Part shown: positions 27,067 to 35,595 of the stretch, one piece after another
Position numbering within the stretch: the first letter of the stretch is position 1
How the letters are laid out: each line of letters starts with the position of its first letter
Translations under genes and position numbers: made by a program
Assembly: GCA_002471665.1 (NCBI GenBank)
Contig: DKQK01000074.1
Span: 1-47,663 of the forward strand
From: Gammaproteobacteria bacterium UBA7310
GTDB lineage: Bacteria > Pseudomonadota > Gammaproteobacteria > Pseudomonadales > Ketobacteraceae
DNA: 47,663 bases
Direction: 5' to 3'
The notes under the pieces: generated by a model
Seen by the model: the letters and a program-made list of their open reading frames with translations, nothing else
The model's database searches: none
What the model was told of the DNA's origin: nothing

Positions 27067-27600
27067 TCAGCGCGCCCGGTGAGTAATTACCTGATCGTCG
27101 TCCGGCAGCTGGGCGGCAGGTTCCTTCACGTGAATAAATGTCTTCTGGATCACAAGGGCATCGGTCCCGGCCCGGTGCGGGACCATCCCGGTCAGCCGCA
27201 GCACTTCATCCCGTTGCTCACTCCAGTGCTCCCACTCTGATTCACTCAGCAAACCGTAAATGGAATCCAGCTTAAACCCTTGCAATACATGGGCTTCATG
27301 AAACAACAATGCCAGCCAGGTTCGATCCACACCCCAGCCATCACTGTAGACAGTTTTACCCGCCAACAGCTCGTTCAGTTCGTCCGCCACCTGGCGCGGC
27401 GTAATCCCCTCCCGCAACAACTCCTCACGGGGAATTCCGTGCACCTGCTCGGCGCTTGGCTGCCAGTGAACCCAATCATCCAGCGGCTTTACCAACCATA
27501 CGTGCAGAGCACCATCCGGCATGGCCACCCCCACTTCGATGGGGTAACTGCCCGAACCAAAGCCGGATGCCTCTATGTCTAATATTATCGGTGTATCCAC
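27067..27600 (-). CDS. DEDD-family 3'-5' exonuclease
   Basis: 177 aa, a compact DnaQ-like fold. ExoI is ILDIEASGFG (Asp-x-Glu near residues 8-10), ExoII is around YSDGWGVDRTWL, and ExoIII is HRAGTDALV (His-x4-Asp, DEDDh type). There is no polymerase domain. The start is a GTG preceded by AAAGG. It may trim RNA or DNA ends; the exact substrate is unknown. A composite DnaA-box element lies about 200 nt upstream, facing this gene. Confidence 0.85.
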   Translation of the reverse strand: MDTPIILDIEASGFGSGSYPIEVGVAMPDGALHVWLVKPLDDWVHWQPSAEQVHGIPREELLREGITPRQVADELNELLAGKTVYSDGWGVDRTWLALLFHEAHVLQGFKLDSIYGLLSESEWEHWSEQRDEVLRLTGMVPHRAGTDALVIQKTFIHVKEPAAQLPDDDQVITHRAR

Positions 27601-28026
27601 AGTACCTTTGCCTTCAATCCGCTGCCCGCTCCGGGGGCAGCATCAGCACGCTGCCCATTCTCGCCTGGGCAGGTTACATCAATGAGATCAGTAAAAACCC
27701 CCGGAACCGGGACGACATAACCAATCAGATAGCGGTCAAGTGCTCATTAAATAAGCGTACGAGTATATCGTTTTTTTGCCAAAGTGTTTGTCGCCTTTTC
27801 CACAAAATCTGTGGATAACTTTGGGGATTGATTTGGGTTAAATCGCTGTAAGGCCCGCGCCCGCTCAGACATTAGCATTTTGTCTGTTTTTTGACCAACT
27901 TGTAAGTGGTTAAATTTCAGCTAGTTAGACAGACCACCACTTTCATCCACAGAATATGTCAATTTTACGACAGAGGCGCAGACTATTTATAAATTCTGTT
28001 GATGACTTTGCGCGGGGTTTACGGTT
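27601..28026. other. 426-nt intergenic region upstream of the exonuclease gene
   Basis: It contains the composite DnaA-box element at 27796-27818 and a third, degenerate copy around 27943-27967 (TCATCCACAG on the plus strand). Several short T-runs are present. I find no gene or clear terminator. Confidence 0.55.
27796..27818 (-). promoter_or_regulatory. Composite DnaA-box element, copy 2
   Basis: Read on the minus strand it is TTATCCACA, 5 nt, TGTGGAAAA, the same layout as at 7555-7577, and the AAAG before it and the G after TTATCCACA are shared too. It faces the exonuclease gene, about 200 nt before its start. DnaA is the natural candidate to bind it, but another regulator is possible. Confidence 0.6.
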
Positions 28027-28920
28027 TTACAGCGTAAGTAACTGCTGACCCACCCACTGTCGGGCGAATTGATAGGCAGTTCGACCACTGCGTGTACCCC
28101 GGTTATCCGCCCAACGTACGCACAACACCTGTAACTCATCGGTCCAGGGAATATCAATGCCATGGGGCTCTGCCAGGCGCTGCAGCCAATGGCGGGCGAT
28201 ATCCAGATACATGGGCTGATTAATTGGGTAAAACGACACCCACAAGCCAAAACGATCGGAAAGGGACACCTTTTCCTCCACCACCTCGTTATGATGAATT
28301 TCAGTCTCATGATTGCGTGCTGTGCTGTTGTCGGACATGTACTCCGGAATCAAATGACGGCGGTTGGAAGTGGCATAAATCAGCACATTGTTCGGCGAAC
28401 GGTACATGCCGCCATCCAACGCACTCTTCAACGCTTTATAACCTTCATCCTGGGCTTCAAAAGAAAGATCATCGCAGAACAGCAGAAACCGGTAAGGCTC
28501 GCCCTCAATGGCGGAGACGATGCTCATCAGATCCGCCAGGTCAGACTTATCCACCTGAATCACCCGCAGGCCATCTGCACTGTATTCATTCAACAAAGCC
28601 TGCACCAGGGAGGATTTGCCGGTGCCACGGGAGCCGGTCAACAACACATTATTGGCCGGCAATGAACGCACGAACTGCTCAGTGTTTTTCACCACCAGCG
28701 CTTTCTGACGATCCACCCCCAACACATCATCCAGGGTGATTCCACCGCCGGTGATCACCACTTTCTGCAGGTGTCCACCGTAGCTTTGCCTTACCCAGAG
28801 GGCGGCTTGGGTGGTGGACCAATCCACCGGTTTGCTGCGTTTGGGCAGCAGCGGCTCCACACGGTCCAGAATCTCATCCAGTTTTCCCACCAATTTGGGG
28901 AGCAGCAGCAACGGTTTCAC
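28027..28920 (-). CDS. DUF815-family AAA+ ATPase
   Basis: 297 aa. The AAA+ core is intact: Walker A GSRGTGKSS at about residues 96-104, Walker B LLFCDDLSFE about 50 residues later, and sensor 1 IYATSNRRHL. The family is widespread and poorly characterised. I chose the GTG at 28920 because AGGTGA stands just before it and the upstream TGA ends four nt away; an in-frame ATG at 28953 would overlap the previous gene. It is the second gene of a pair with the TIGR03545-like gene. Confidence 0.88.
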   Translation of the reverse strand: MKPLLLLPKLVGKLDEILDRVEPLLPKRSKPVDWSTTQAALWVRQSYGGHLQKVVITGGGITLDDVLGVDRQKALVVKNTEQFVRSLPANNVLLTGSRGTGKSSLVQALLNEYSADGLRVIQVDKSDLADLMSIVSAIEGEPYRFLLFCDDLSFEAQDEGYKALKSALDGGMYRSPNNVLIYATSNRRHLIPEYMSDNSTARNHETEIHHNEVVEEKVSLSDRFGLWVSFYPINQPMYLDIARHWLQRLAEPHGIDIPWTDELQVLCVRWADNRGTRSGRTAYQFARQWVGQQLLTL

Positions 28921-28924
28921 GGTA

Positions 28925-30592
28925 TCACCTGATGCCTTTGAGCATGGATTCAAATTCTTTCACCCGGGAACCGGCCTGTCCGGGCACACTACCCAGCCCC
29001 GCCACCTTGCTTTGCAGTGGCTGCAACTGCGACTCCAGCGTTTGCCCCAATTGGGTTTGCAACTTTTGCCGCAACGCTTGAGAGCGCTGCCTGATCTCTG
29101 CCGACAGTGCCTGTTTCATAATGCCGTTCAAGTTGGTGGACAGCGACAGCGATGGATCGTGCAATGGGCCCTGCGCCGCGCCCTTCAATGTCAGCTTGTT
29201 CAGTGACGATACACTCTTGGCAAGGGTTTGCTGCCAATCCGCATTGTTGTCCCCGGCCAGCATCAGGTCCAGGTTGGAGAACACCCCTTGCAGGTCCAGA
29301 TCCAGGGTGCTTAAGGCTTCAATACTGGCGGCGACATTCAAATTGAGAAGCGCTTTATTGACCAGCAATCCCAGGTTTTCACTCTGGGAGAGCGCCAGGT
29401 TCTGCAGTTGACTGTCCGCTACCGACAGCGTCAGTGTGTCCTGCTCGGCACCCGCCCTTTGATGGGCCAGCAGGCCGTCGATGTTGATCTTGCCCAGTGT
29501 GTCGCCCAGTGCCTGGATCTTGATGGTCACGGGTTCCGGCCACAACCCGGGGGCATCGGACAGGTTACGAATTTCACCGTCGATGGTGCCCTCACGGCCC
29601 CCCTGTACAAACGGCCCGGATAGGCGCATCAGCTTCACCAAAAAGTCCGGTGCGGTTTTTATTGCGTCGGACTCAGCGCCGGCAGCCTCATCATCGGCCG
29701 CCCCTTCCCTGGTATCGCCACCGGTCAGCAGCTGATAATAGCCTTCTCCCATGCGCAGCCACTGCTGCACCTTACCGCTGATGATTTTGTCTCCCAGATT
29801 GGCGATCATGGAGTCTGAAAGCCCCAGCTCGCGAATGATCTGGTCCACCGATTTATCCGACAGGGACGCCAGTTGCCGGTAATCCTCCTGCAGTTGCCGG
29901 TATTCAGCCTGCATCTGCTGCTCGCCCGACTTCAGCTCTTTGATATCCTGCTTCAGATCCTTGCTGATGCTTTTGGCTGCGGACAGTTTATCCAACACAC
30001 TGCCTGCTTGCGCCTTATCCCAGCGCGCCTTGTAGGCCTTGAGCGCCTCGTCATCGGGCAAATCATTCAAACTCTGCTGCCAACGTTGCTCGCGCTGTTT
30101 CAATTCCTCGTTAAAGGCATCAATGCGCTGCTGATAAATTGCTTTCTCCTTCTCCACCAGCGCCGAGGTATCCGGCAACCCAATATCAGGCAATGCAAAT
30201 TGTGCTTCGTCATCGGGGGCTGCCGGCCGGCCGGGCAGCGCCCCGGATACGGCACGGGGCTGGTCCAGGGCAATGCCCTCCACCAGCACCTGCTCCAGAT
30301 AAACCTTTCCTTCAAGCAGTTCCATCGCGTCCACTTCCGTGGACAAGTGGATGATCTCAACCGCGTTGGTCATGGGCTGCCGGGGGTTGGTAACGGCAAG
30401 ATCCGTTATTGTGATTGCGGTGGGAAACCAGGAAAAATCCACCCCCCCTACATCGATCTGCGCCCCGGCCGCCTGTGAACCCGGGTTTTCGATTGCCCAT
30501 TTTATGAGGGGTGCCGGTAACCACCACAGGGCCACCACCGTTACCAACAACAGGATGAATATAAAAGTGAGAAAACGTTTCATGAATTTCAT
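28925..30592 (-). CDS. TIGR03545-like / AsmA-like membrane-anchored protein
   Basis: 555 aa. It has one N-terminal TM helix (about residues 5-25) and a large part that probably lies in the periplasm. After the anchor, VDFSWFPTAITITDLAVTNP and LLEGKVYLEQVLVEGIALDQP resemble the start of AsmA-type proteins, and a long coiled-coil region follows (about residues 130-260). The pattern fits the uncharacterised TIGR03545 family of outer-membrane bacteria. AGGGA lies 6 nt before the ATG, beside a strong leader hairpin. It is followed within four nt by the DUF815 ATPase gene. Confidence 0.75.
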   Translation of the reverse strand: MKFMKRFLTFIFILLLVTVVALWWLPAPLIKWAIENPGSQAAGAQIDVGGVDFSWFPTAITITDLAVTNPRQPMTNAVEIIHLSTEVDAMELLEGKVYLEQVLVEGIALDQPRAVSGALPGRPAAPDDEAQFALPDIGLPDTSALVEKEKAIYQQRIDAFNEELKQREQRWQQSLNDLPDDEALKAYKARWDKAQAGSVLDKLSAAKSISKDLKQDIKELKSGEQQMQAEYRQLQEDYRQLASLSDKSVDQIIRELGLSDSMIANLGDKIISGKVQQWLRMGEGYYQLLTGGDTREGAADDEAAGAESDAIKTAPDFLVKLMRLSGPFVQGGREGTIDGEIRNLSDAPGLWPEPVTIKIQALGDTLGKINIDGLLAHQRAGAEQDTLTLSVADSQLQNLALSQSENLGLLVNKALLNLNVAASIEALSTLDLDLQGVFSNLDLMLAGDNNADWQQTLAKSVSSLNKLTLKGAAQGPLHDPSLSLSTNLNGIMKQALSAEIRQRSQALRQKLQTQLGQTLESQLQPLQSKVAGLGSVPGQAGSRVKEFESMLKGIR

Positions 30593-30600
30593 GGAATCCC

Positions 30601-30637
30601 TGCCTTACCATTTAGCGTTGCGCTATGGTAACAGGCA
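30601..30637 (-). promoter_or_regulatory. Leader hairpin next to the ribosome binding site
   Basis: On the minus strand TGCC-TG-TTACCAT-AGCG, a CAA loop, then CGCT-AA-ATGGTAA-GGCA form three stacked stems separated by 2-nt bulges. The last stem base touches the Shine-Dalgarno (GGCAGGGA) of the 555-aa gene. This could gate translation or protect the mRNA end. Confidence 0.5.
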
Positions 30638-30708
30638 GGGGTTTGGTTGACGATGGTGTTGTCGCCGGAGTGGGCGATGAAAGTTGATAATGGGCCGGTA
30701 AAAACCGC

Positions 30709-31224
30709 CTAGAATAACAGCGCCAGCTGTTCTGCCTTGAGTCCGCAAAGGGGCACAATCACGTTCATCACCGATTCCATTCCCCGCACATAATCAATGC
30801 GGGCGATGGTGCCTTTTTCAACATGGATAACCGACACATAATCCTCCTGCACGGGCAGTGCTGCGGTAGCCTCACCCTCATAATCCAGCCAGATGGGGAA
30901 ACCATAACCACGCATCTTCGGCAGTGCAATCAAGCGTGTGATCAAACGGGGCATGCCGCTGACATTGGCCACAAACACCAACCGGCCCTGCTCATAGCAA
31001 TCCGCTGCAACACGCCCCATGGCATCCCGCACATCACGGCTGGGCTGCATGTCGTCAGCAAACAGCAGAACCTGCATGTTGTCCTCGTGGGGAAACGGAT
31101 TGGAATACTGGTCCTGAAGCATTTCAAACGCCACCTCGTTGCCGATCCGCATCGGTGCCGGGCCCGGCTGGCTGGCACAGGCACCAAGAATCAGGAAGAC
31201 AAACAACACTATGGATAATCGCAT
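30709..31224 (-). CDS. Lipoprotein of unknown function, 171 aa
   Basis: The N-terminus MRLSIVLFVFLILGAC is a lipoprotein signal with lipobox LGAC (Cys16). The mature part has alternating strands and helices: MQVLLFADDMQPS, then LVFVANVSGMP, FPIWLDYEGE and YVSVIHVEKG. This could be a thioredoxin-like fold (YtfJ-type), but without a CxxC motif, so the idea is weak. I chose the ATG at 31224 because the signal begins there; the upstream frame is unlikely. It stands alone between the 555-aa gene and a divergent DUF1461 gene. Confidence 0.75.
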   Translation of the reverse strand: MRLSIVLFVFLILGACASQPGPAPMRIGNEVAFEMLQDQYSNPFPHEDNMQVLLFADDMQPSRDVRDAMGRVAADCYEQGRLVFVANVSGMPRLITRLIALPKMRGYGFPIWLDYEGEATAALPVQEDYVSVIHVEKGTIARIDYVRGMESVMNVIVPLCGLKAEQLALLF

Positions 31225-31539
31225 GGAATTTTCTCTGTAGCAGTGGGTTGGCCATGGGTTTGTTATAGGGGGATAGTAAGGAGTTAGCAGATAACAGCGC
31301 AACCTGATCTGCCACAAACCTTGATCTGGCTCAGCGGGTTGTTCAGGCCCGTGTGCCTTGCACCATTGTGGGGGCGCTTGCAACACCCGGTTATTGACCG
31401 CCCGGGAACCGGACAAACATCATCCAAAGCAGGCAAAGCCTAGGGGATCGATGGATCTATTACTGCCCGCCCCTTGTTTAACTCATTGATCTCATGCAGT
31501 ATCTTCAGCCCCACAATAATAAATCACGCTCCGTTTCCT
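31225..31539. other. 315-nt divergent intergenic region
   Basis: This lies between the lipoprotein and DUF1461 genes, which point away from each other. I see no clear promoter hexamers, repeat or RNA gene in it. Confidence 0.4.
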
Positions 31540-32310
31540 ATGCCCATAAACAGACATATTTTCACAGCTAAACTAGAGGGCACTGTGGCTGGCCTGTTGC
31601 TGACCATCACCAGCCTGATCATCGCTTTCTGGATGAGCTGGCATGCATTGGCGCAAATCAACTTCGGCTATTCCCTGGGGTATCAAGTACTGGATATCGG
31701 AGCACACATCCAGCGCTATGGCCCGGATAATCGCTACCGCAACGGATTCGAATACACCACCCGTGATCAACATGAGGCTCTGTTTACCCAGATCGTAAAC
31801 GGCATCCAACAGGGCGGCAAGGGGCTCCCTGAGATTCGCTACCAGTATCAGCGTAACCAATTTCAACCGGCAAGAAGCGACACTTTGCTCAGGCCTCCGG
31901 AAGTGGTACACCTACAGGACGTGGCCAATCTGATTACGTTGTTCAACCAGGCAGCGGTGGTCTGCCTGTTACTGCTGCTGTGCTCGATCGCGTACTACCG
32001 CTGGAAGAACCTGAGCCCACCCACAGCCAGGCAGCTTGGCCTGGGCACTGTCATGATCATCGTACTGCTGGGTGTGATTCTTCTGATTGCAGGGCCGACA
32101 CAGGTTTTCTACTGGCTGCATACCCAGGTATTTCCAGATGATCATCAATGGTTTTTTTACTATCAGGAATCATTGATGACCACGCTGATGAAAGCGCCGG
32201 ATCTGTTTGGATTTATCGCCGCCTTGTGGGGGCTGTTGGCATTGGGCCTGTTCGCCCTAACCCAATGGCTGCTGCAGATTGCATTGACCAAACAGCAACG
32301 CCTGGATTAG
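31540..32310 (+). CDS. DUF1461 (TIGR01906-like) integral membrane protein
   Basis: 256 aa with four TM helices (about residues 15-33, 137-155, 168-187 and 225-247). The periplasmic part between the first two contains YQVLDIGAHIQRYG. Before the last helix comes FYYQESLMTTLMKAPDLFG, the F-x-x-S-L pattern of the DUF1461 family. The function is unknown. The ATG at 31540 has no obvious ribosome binding site; a TTG upstream at 31474 is less likely. It converges with the parA gene with one nt between the stops. Confidence 0.75.
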   Translation: MPINRHIFTAKLEGTVAGLLLTITSLIIAFWMSWHALAQINFGYSLGYQVLDIGAHIQRYGPDNRYRNGFEYTTRDQHEALFTQIVNGIQQGGKGLPEIRYQYQRNQFQPARSDTLLRPPEVVHLQDVANLITLFNQAAVVCLLLLLCSIAYYRWKNLSPPTARQLGLGTVMIIVLLGVILLIAGPTQVFYWLHTQVFPDDHQWFFYYQESLMTTLMKAPDLFGFIAALWGLLALGLFALTQWLLQIALTKQQRLD

Positions 32311-32311
32311 C

Positions 32312-33124
32312 TCAAGCTGTTTCTTTGTCAGATTTGTCATTCACTGCCACCGCAAAGCCGGGGTGCAGCAATTCGAACAAAGCCACGAACTCATCGGTCA
32401 GCTTGTGCTTGGGTGCCATATGAATCAGCGGCAATCCACTGTCATGGGACTCCCGCATTTTTACGGACGATGAAATATAGGTGTCCAGAATGGGCAGGCC
32501 CTCTTCTTTCAACTCATCCACGATACGGGTCGGCAGGCTGGCACGAGGCTGGAACTGATTTACAACAATGCCTTCCACTTCCAGATCATCATTGTGATCC
32601 AGACGGGTTTCCTCAACATTCTCAATCAGGTTATACAAAGCCTGGCGGGAGAACTCATCACAATCAAACGGAATCAGGCAGCTATCGGCGGCAATCAGCG
32701 CAGACAGGGTATAGAAATTAAACGCCGGCGGGGTATCAATATATATAGCGTCGTAGCCATGCAACTTGGCCAAGGCATCCCGCAGCTTGAAAATTTTGTG
32801 TTTGGATTCCAGCTGCGACATGATTTCACCCAGCTCCGGATTGGCGGCAATCACATGTAAATTTTCAAACTGGGATGGGGTGACGAAGTCTTCAAGATTC
32901 TTTTTATGCCGATGACGGAAGGACAGCGCCTGAGCGAAGAAAACACCAATGTCCGTTTCCCCGGTTTGAAAATCCCGACCCAATAAATATTGGGTTGAGT
33001 TACATTGCGGATCCAGGTCGATCAGCAGGGTTTTCAACCCCCGGTGGGCACTGATTGCAGCCAGATTGGACGCAATACTGGATTTTCCCACACCACCTTT
33101 CTGATTAAACACAACTCGGCGCAT
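32312..33124 (-). CDS. Orphan ParA/Soj-type ATPase
   Basis: 270 aa. The deviant Walker A KGGVGKSS (Lys9-Ser16), the A' box LLIDLDPQCNSTQYLLG and the Walker B YIDTPPAF are all present, so it should bind ATP, dimerise and probably coat DNA non-specifically. It lacks the N-terminal HTH of plasmid type Ia ParA. No parB gene is adjacent. GAAGGGAAG stands before the ATG at 33124. The neighbours are DUF1232 and a phasin, which suggests positioning of a cargo such as a granule rather than a chromosome (inference). Confidence 0.9.
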   Translation of the reverse strand: MRRVVFNQKGGVGKSSIASNLAAISAHRGLKTLLIDLDPQCNSTQYLLGRDFQTGETDIGVFFAQALSFRHRHKKNLEDFVTPSQFENLHVIAANPELGEIMSQLESKHKIFKLRDALAKLHGYDAIYIDTPPAFNFYTLSALIAADSCLIPFDCDEFSRQALYNLIENVEETRLDHNDDLEVEGIVVNQFQPRASLPTRIVDELKEEGLPILDTYISSSVKMRESHDSGLPLIHMAPKHKLTDEFVALFELLHPGFAVAVNDKSDKETA

Positions 33125-33181
33125 CTTCCCTTCCCCGTCGTTTTGAAATGAAGCTGCGCCCATTTTATAGAACGCTAGGCG

Positions 33182-33604
33182 TTATGTCTTGCGTTGAGTC
33201 TGACTCTGGGGAAAATTTTCCGGTGCTGGCTTCGCCTCTTCGCCAAACCAGGCCTGCAGTTTCACCAGCACCTTCGCGCGAATTTCCGGACTGACATAGC
33301 CGCTGAGCCCGGCCAAAGCAGAGGTCAACACTGCCAGGTCATCCACGAAACCCAGCACCGGAGTAATGTCCGGTATTGCATCCGGAGTCACCACCAGATA
33401 ACCCAATGCAGCAAAAATACTCGCCTTGGCCCAGGCCGGGATATCAGGGTCGCGCGCCAGATAATACAACTGTAACGCGCGGGACACCAAATCCAGTCCG
33501 GCTTTTGAACACACCCGCTGCAACATGGGCAACACCAAGGCGGCCTTGTAGGCTTTGCTGTACTTATCCGTCTCCAGAGCCATAGCTGATTGTTCCTGCA
33601 CCAT
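33182..33604 (-). CDS. YkvA/DUF1232-family protein
   Basis: 140 aa. The DUF1232 core is visible in YYLARDPDIPAWAKASIFAALGYLVVTPDAIPD and the following PVLGFVDDLAVL, with a conserved Asp-Pro-Asp-Ile. The region is hydrophobic enough for membrane association. The biochemical role of the family is unknown. It sits on the parA strand 57 nt upstream, likely in one transcript, and diverges from the phasin gene. Confidence 0.88.
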   Translation of the reverse strand: MVQEQSAMALETDKYSKAYKAALVLPMLQRVCSKAGLDLVSRALQLYYLARDPDIPAWAKASIFAALGYLVVTPDAIPDITPVLGFVDDLAVLTSALAGLSGYVSPEIRAKVLVKLQAWFGEEAKPAPENFPQSQTQRKT

Positions 33605-33827
33605 TTACCCTTACCTCACAAAATCATATCGGTTGACCTAAACCGGTTTTGCAAATAGTTTATTAACCGAATAAAAGCCTTCGCACAGGGCTACTATAAC
33701 AACAATAATGCCTAATCACCTTAATGGTTAATTTCGCGCCATTATGATTCCGGTGTTACCATTATCAATGCCCTGATGAAAGCATATACGCCTGAACACA
33801 CTGTGCAGCCGGAGCAAAGGATTTTCC

Positions 33828-34196
33828 ATGAGCAAAGCCGACGACATCAAACGTAACTCCAATAAAATCTGGCTGGCCGGTCTGGGCGCCTACTCCATGA
33901 TGGAAGAACAGGGCAGTGATGGGTTTGAAGAGCTGGTGAGCAAAGGGCAAACCTTTGAACGCCTCAATCATACCAAGGAAATCGAAGTGGCCACAGATTC
34001 ACGCCTGGATGAACTGAAGGTCCGTGCCAACCAGACCATGGACCGCATTGAACGTGCCTTTGATATGCGGGTTTCCTCCACCCTGGGCAGGCTGGGCATC
34101 AGCCGGCGATCCGACCTGGACTTACTGAACGACAAAATCGATCGATTGAGCGCCGCGCTGGATAAAATTGCCCAAGAGCTGAAAGACAACGACTGA
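33828..34196 (+). CDS. Phasin (polyhydroxyalkanoate granule-associated protein)
   Basis: 122 aa. The N-terminal KIWLAGLGAYSMMEEQG followed by FEELVSKGQTFE is typical of the PhaF/PhaI-type phasin family (PF05597). The remainder is one long amphipathic coiled coil. Phasins coat PHA granules and keep them dispersed. It lacks the histone-like AAKP tail of PhaF. AAAGGA lies about 6 nt before the ATG. A TM-containing gene follows 4 nt downstream. The parA and DUF1232 genes lie on the other side of a shared promoter region. Confidence 0.88.
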   Translation: MSKADDIKRNSNKIWLAGLGAYSMMEEQGSDGFEELVSKGQTFERLNHTKEIEVATDSRLDELKVRANQTMDRIERAFDMRVSSTLGRLGISRRSDLDLLNDKIDRLSAALDKIAQELKDND

Positions 34197-34200
34197 ACCT

Positions 34201-34542
34201 ATGGCCCATACACTCCTCACCATCATTGCCACCGCCCTGTTAAGCAGCCTGCTGACCCTGGGCATTGCCCATTATATTTTTCAAAAGCGCGTTAAGAGTC
34301 GCTACGAACAGGGCGTTCAGGATGCCATCGACAAGTTTAAAGAGGAAGTGGGGCCGGAAATCGAAGCCCGTGTCAAACGCGGTGTAATGGAGGGCTTCAA
34401 ATCCCTGCCCTCGCGGGAAATTCTGCGGGATACCACCCGAACCATCGCCAAAACCGGGCTCGACATCATGGGTGACAGCTTCAAAATGGCCAAACGCCCA
34501 CCCCGCAGCCGCCGCCCGGGCACCCCATTGGATGACGATTAA
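34201..34542 (+). CDS. Membrane-anchored helical protein, 113 aa, phasin partner
   Basis: I do not recognise the family. It has one N-terminal TM helix (about residues 3-23), a charged helix (about 28-65: RYEQGVQDAIDKFKEEVGPE), then an arginine/proline-rich tail (PPRSRRPG). It starts 4 nt after the phasin stop, so it is co-translated with it. A role linking granules to the membrane is possible (inference). It overlaps the convergent SCP2-like gene by 4 nt. Confidence 0.8.
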   Translation: MAHTLLTIIATALLSSLLTLGIAHYIFQKRVKSRYEQGVQDAIDKFKEEVGPEIEARVKRGVMEGFKSLPSREILRDTTRTIAKTGLDIMGDSFKMAKRPPRSRRPGTPLDDD

Positions 34543-35282
34543 CGGCCGCTGATCATACGCGGAATCAATATCACCATGGATAGAATCACCAGCACCAGCG
34601 TATCCATGGAAATGGACTCCAACTGGGGCACCTGCAGATAACCGTTATGGGCCAGAAAGGCCACCACCAGCAGGCAAAAGCCGATCACCGTACTGATGCG
34701 ATTGGCCCGTCGGTCAGCGGCCAATTGCCGTTTGATGGACTCGATCTCCCGAATCTGCTGCTGCTGCAGCTCCCCCTGGGCCCTTACCGCCATCAGGGTT
34801 TCATTGGCCAGCTGGGGCAAATGCTCCAATCTGACGATCCAGGCCGGATCGTTGTTTTTCAGGGCCTCGATTAACCCTGCCAGGCCTTCAAACTCCGGCA
34901 ACCAGCCCTGCAGCACTTTCTTTGACAGGCTCCAGATACTGAATTCCAGCGCCACCTGCATCATATCGCTGAGAAACTCCAGATCACCGCTGACTCTCAC
35001 CCCATCGGCCTGCAACAGGTCTTCCGCGGAACTGCCCAATACATATTGGCTCAGCAATGCCGTAGGCAGTGTGATGCGCGCATCCACCACTTCATCGTAT
35101 TCCAGAAACAACTGTACGCCGTCTTCGCAGACGGCCACAAACACCATCCAGTCCGGAGCGGTGGTTTTGATACGCAGAAGACTTCCCACATGATCCTTGA
35201 GCCGCTCCTGGGCCTCCGGCTCATAGGACAGCGCCAGATTAACGGCGGACTCCAATACCTCCATAACGAGGTAACGGACCAT
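34539..35282 (-). CDS. SCP2-domain (UbiJ-like) protein with C-terminal TM helices
   Basis: 247 aa. The N-terminal half resembles UbiJ/SCP2 lipid-binding domains: MEVLESAVNLALSYEPEA, then WMVFVAVCEDGVQLFL and LQADGVRVSGDLEFLSDM, with the D-G-V-R-V-x-G-D pattern. A coiled coil (about residues 165-198) leads to two hydrophobic helices near the C-terminus (about 200-243). UbiJ helps bind ubiquinone intermediates and normally lacks such TM helices. The start is the ATG at 35282 after AAGAAG; the frame upstream depends on a TTG. Confidence 0.7.
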   Translation of the reverse strand: MVRYLVMEVLESAVNLALSYEPEAQERLKDHVGSLLRIKTTAPDWMVFVAVCEDGVQLFLEYDEVVDARITLPTALLSQYVLGSSAEDLLQADGVRVSGDLEFLSDMMQVALEFSIWSLSKKVLQGWLPEFEGLAGLIEALKNNDPAWIVRLEHLPQLANETLMAVRAQGELQQQQIREIESIKRQLAADRRANRISTVIGFCLLVVAFLAHNGYLQVPQLESISMDTLVLVILSMVILIPRMISGR

Positions 35283-35595
35283 GGATTCTTCTTTTTCTGA
35301 CGCTATAGCCAAGGCTTTTCCCAATCTTAAGTCTTATTATTTGCACAAGCTCCACCGACTGTACCACCATCCTCAAGCTGTGTGAATTAATCGTAAAAAT
35401 CTCAAGATTTCTTCATTCAGCGCGGTATAATGAGCCGGTTTTTTTGGCCATTATGCCACTTATTTGACTGTTTTATGTGGGCCATTTGTTGCCAGATTGT
35501 TGTCGGTTTAACAAAAAATACAGTATGGGAATTCAGGCAGTTGCAGGGCCACTTCACCCCCTGCCTGTCAACATTCATTTAGGGAACATCACTCG
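35283..35595. promoter_or_regulatory. 313-nt region with a possible -10 box before DUF445 gene 1
   Basis: GCGGTATAATG at about 35422-35432 looks like a good -10 hexamer (TATAAT, 35426-35431), though no convincing -35 is seen. A CCGG-T7-GGCC sequence follows at once. It would give a leader of roughly 150 nt for the DUF445 gene. The rest of the region shows nothing recognisable. Confidence 0.4.

Noticed and set aside
32312..33124. ParA as part of the chromosome segregation parAB locus
   Set aside because: No parB, gidB or parS-like site is adjacent, and the neighbours are storage-granule related.
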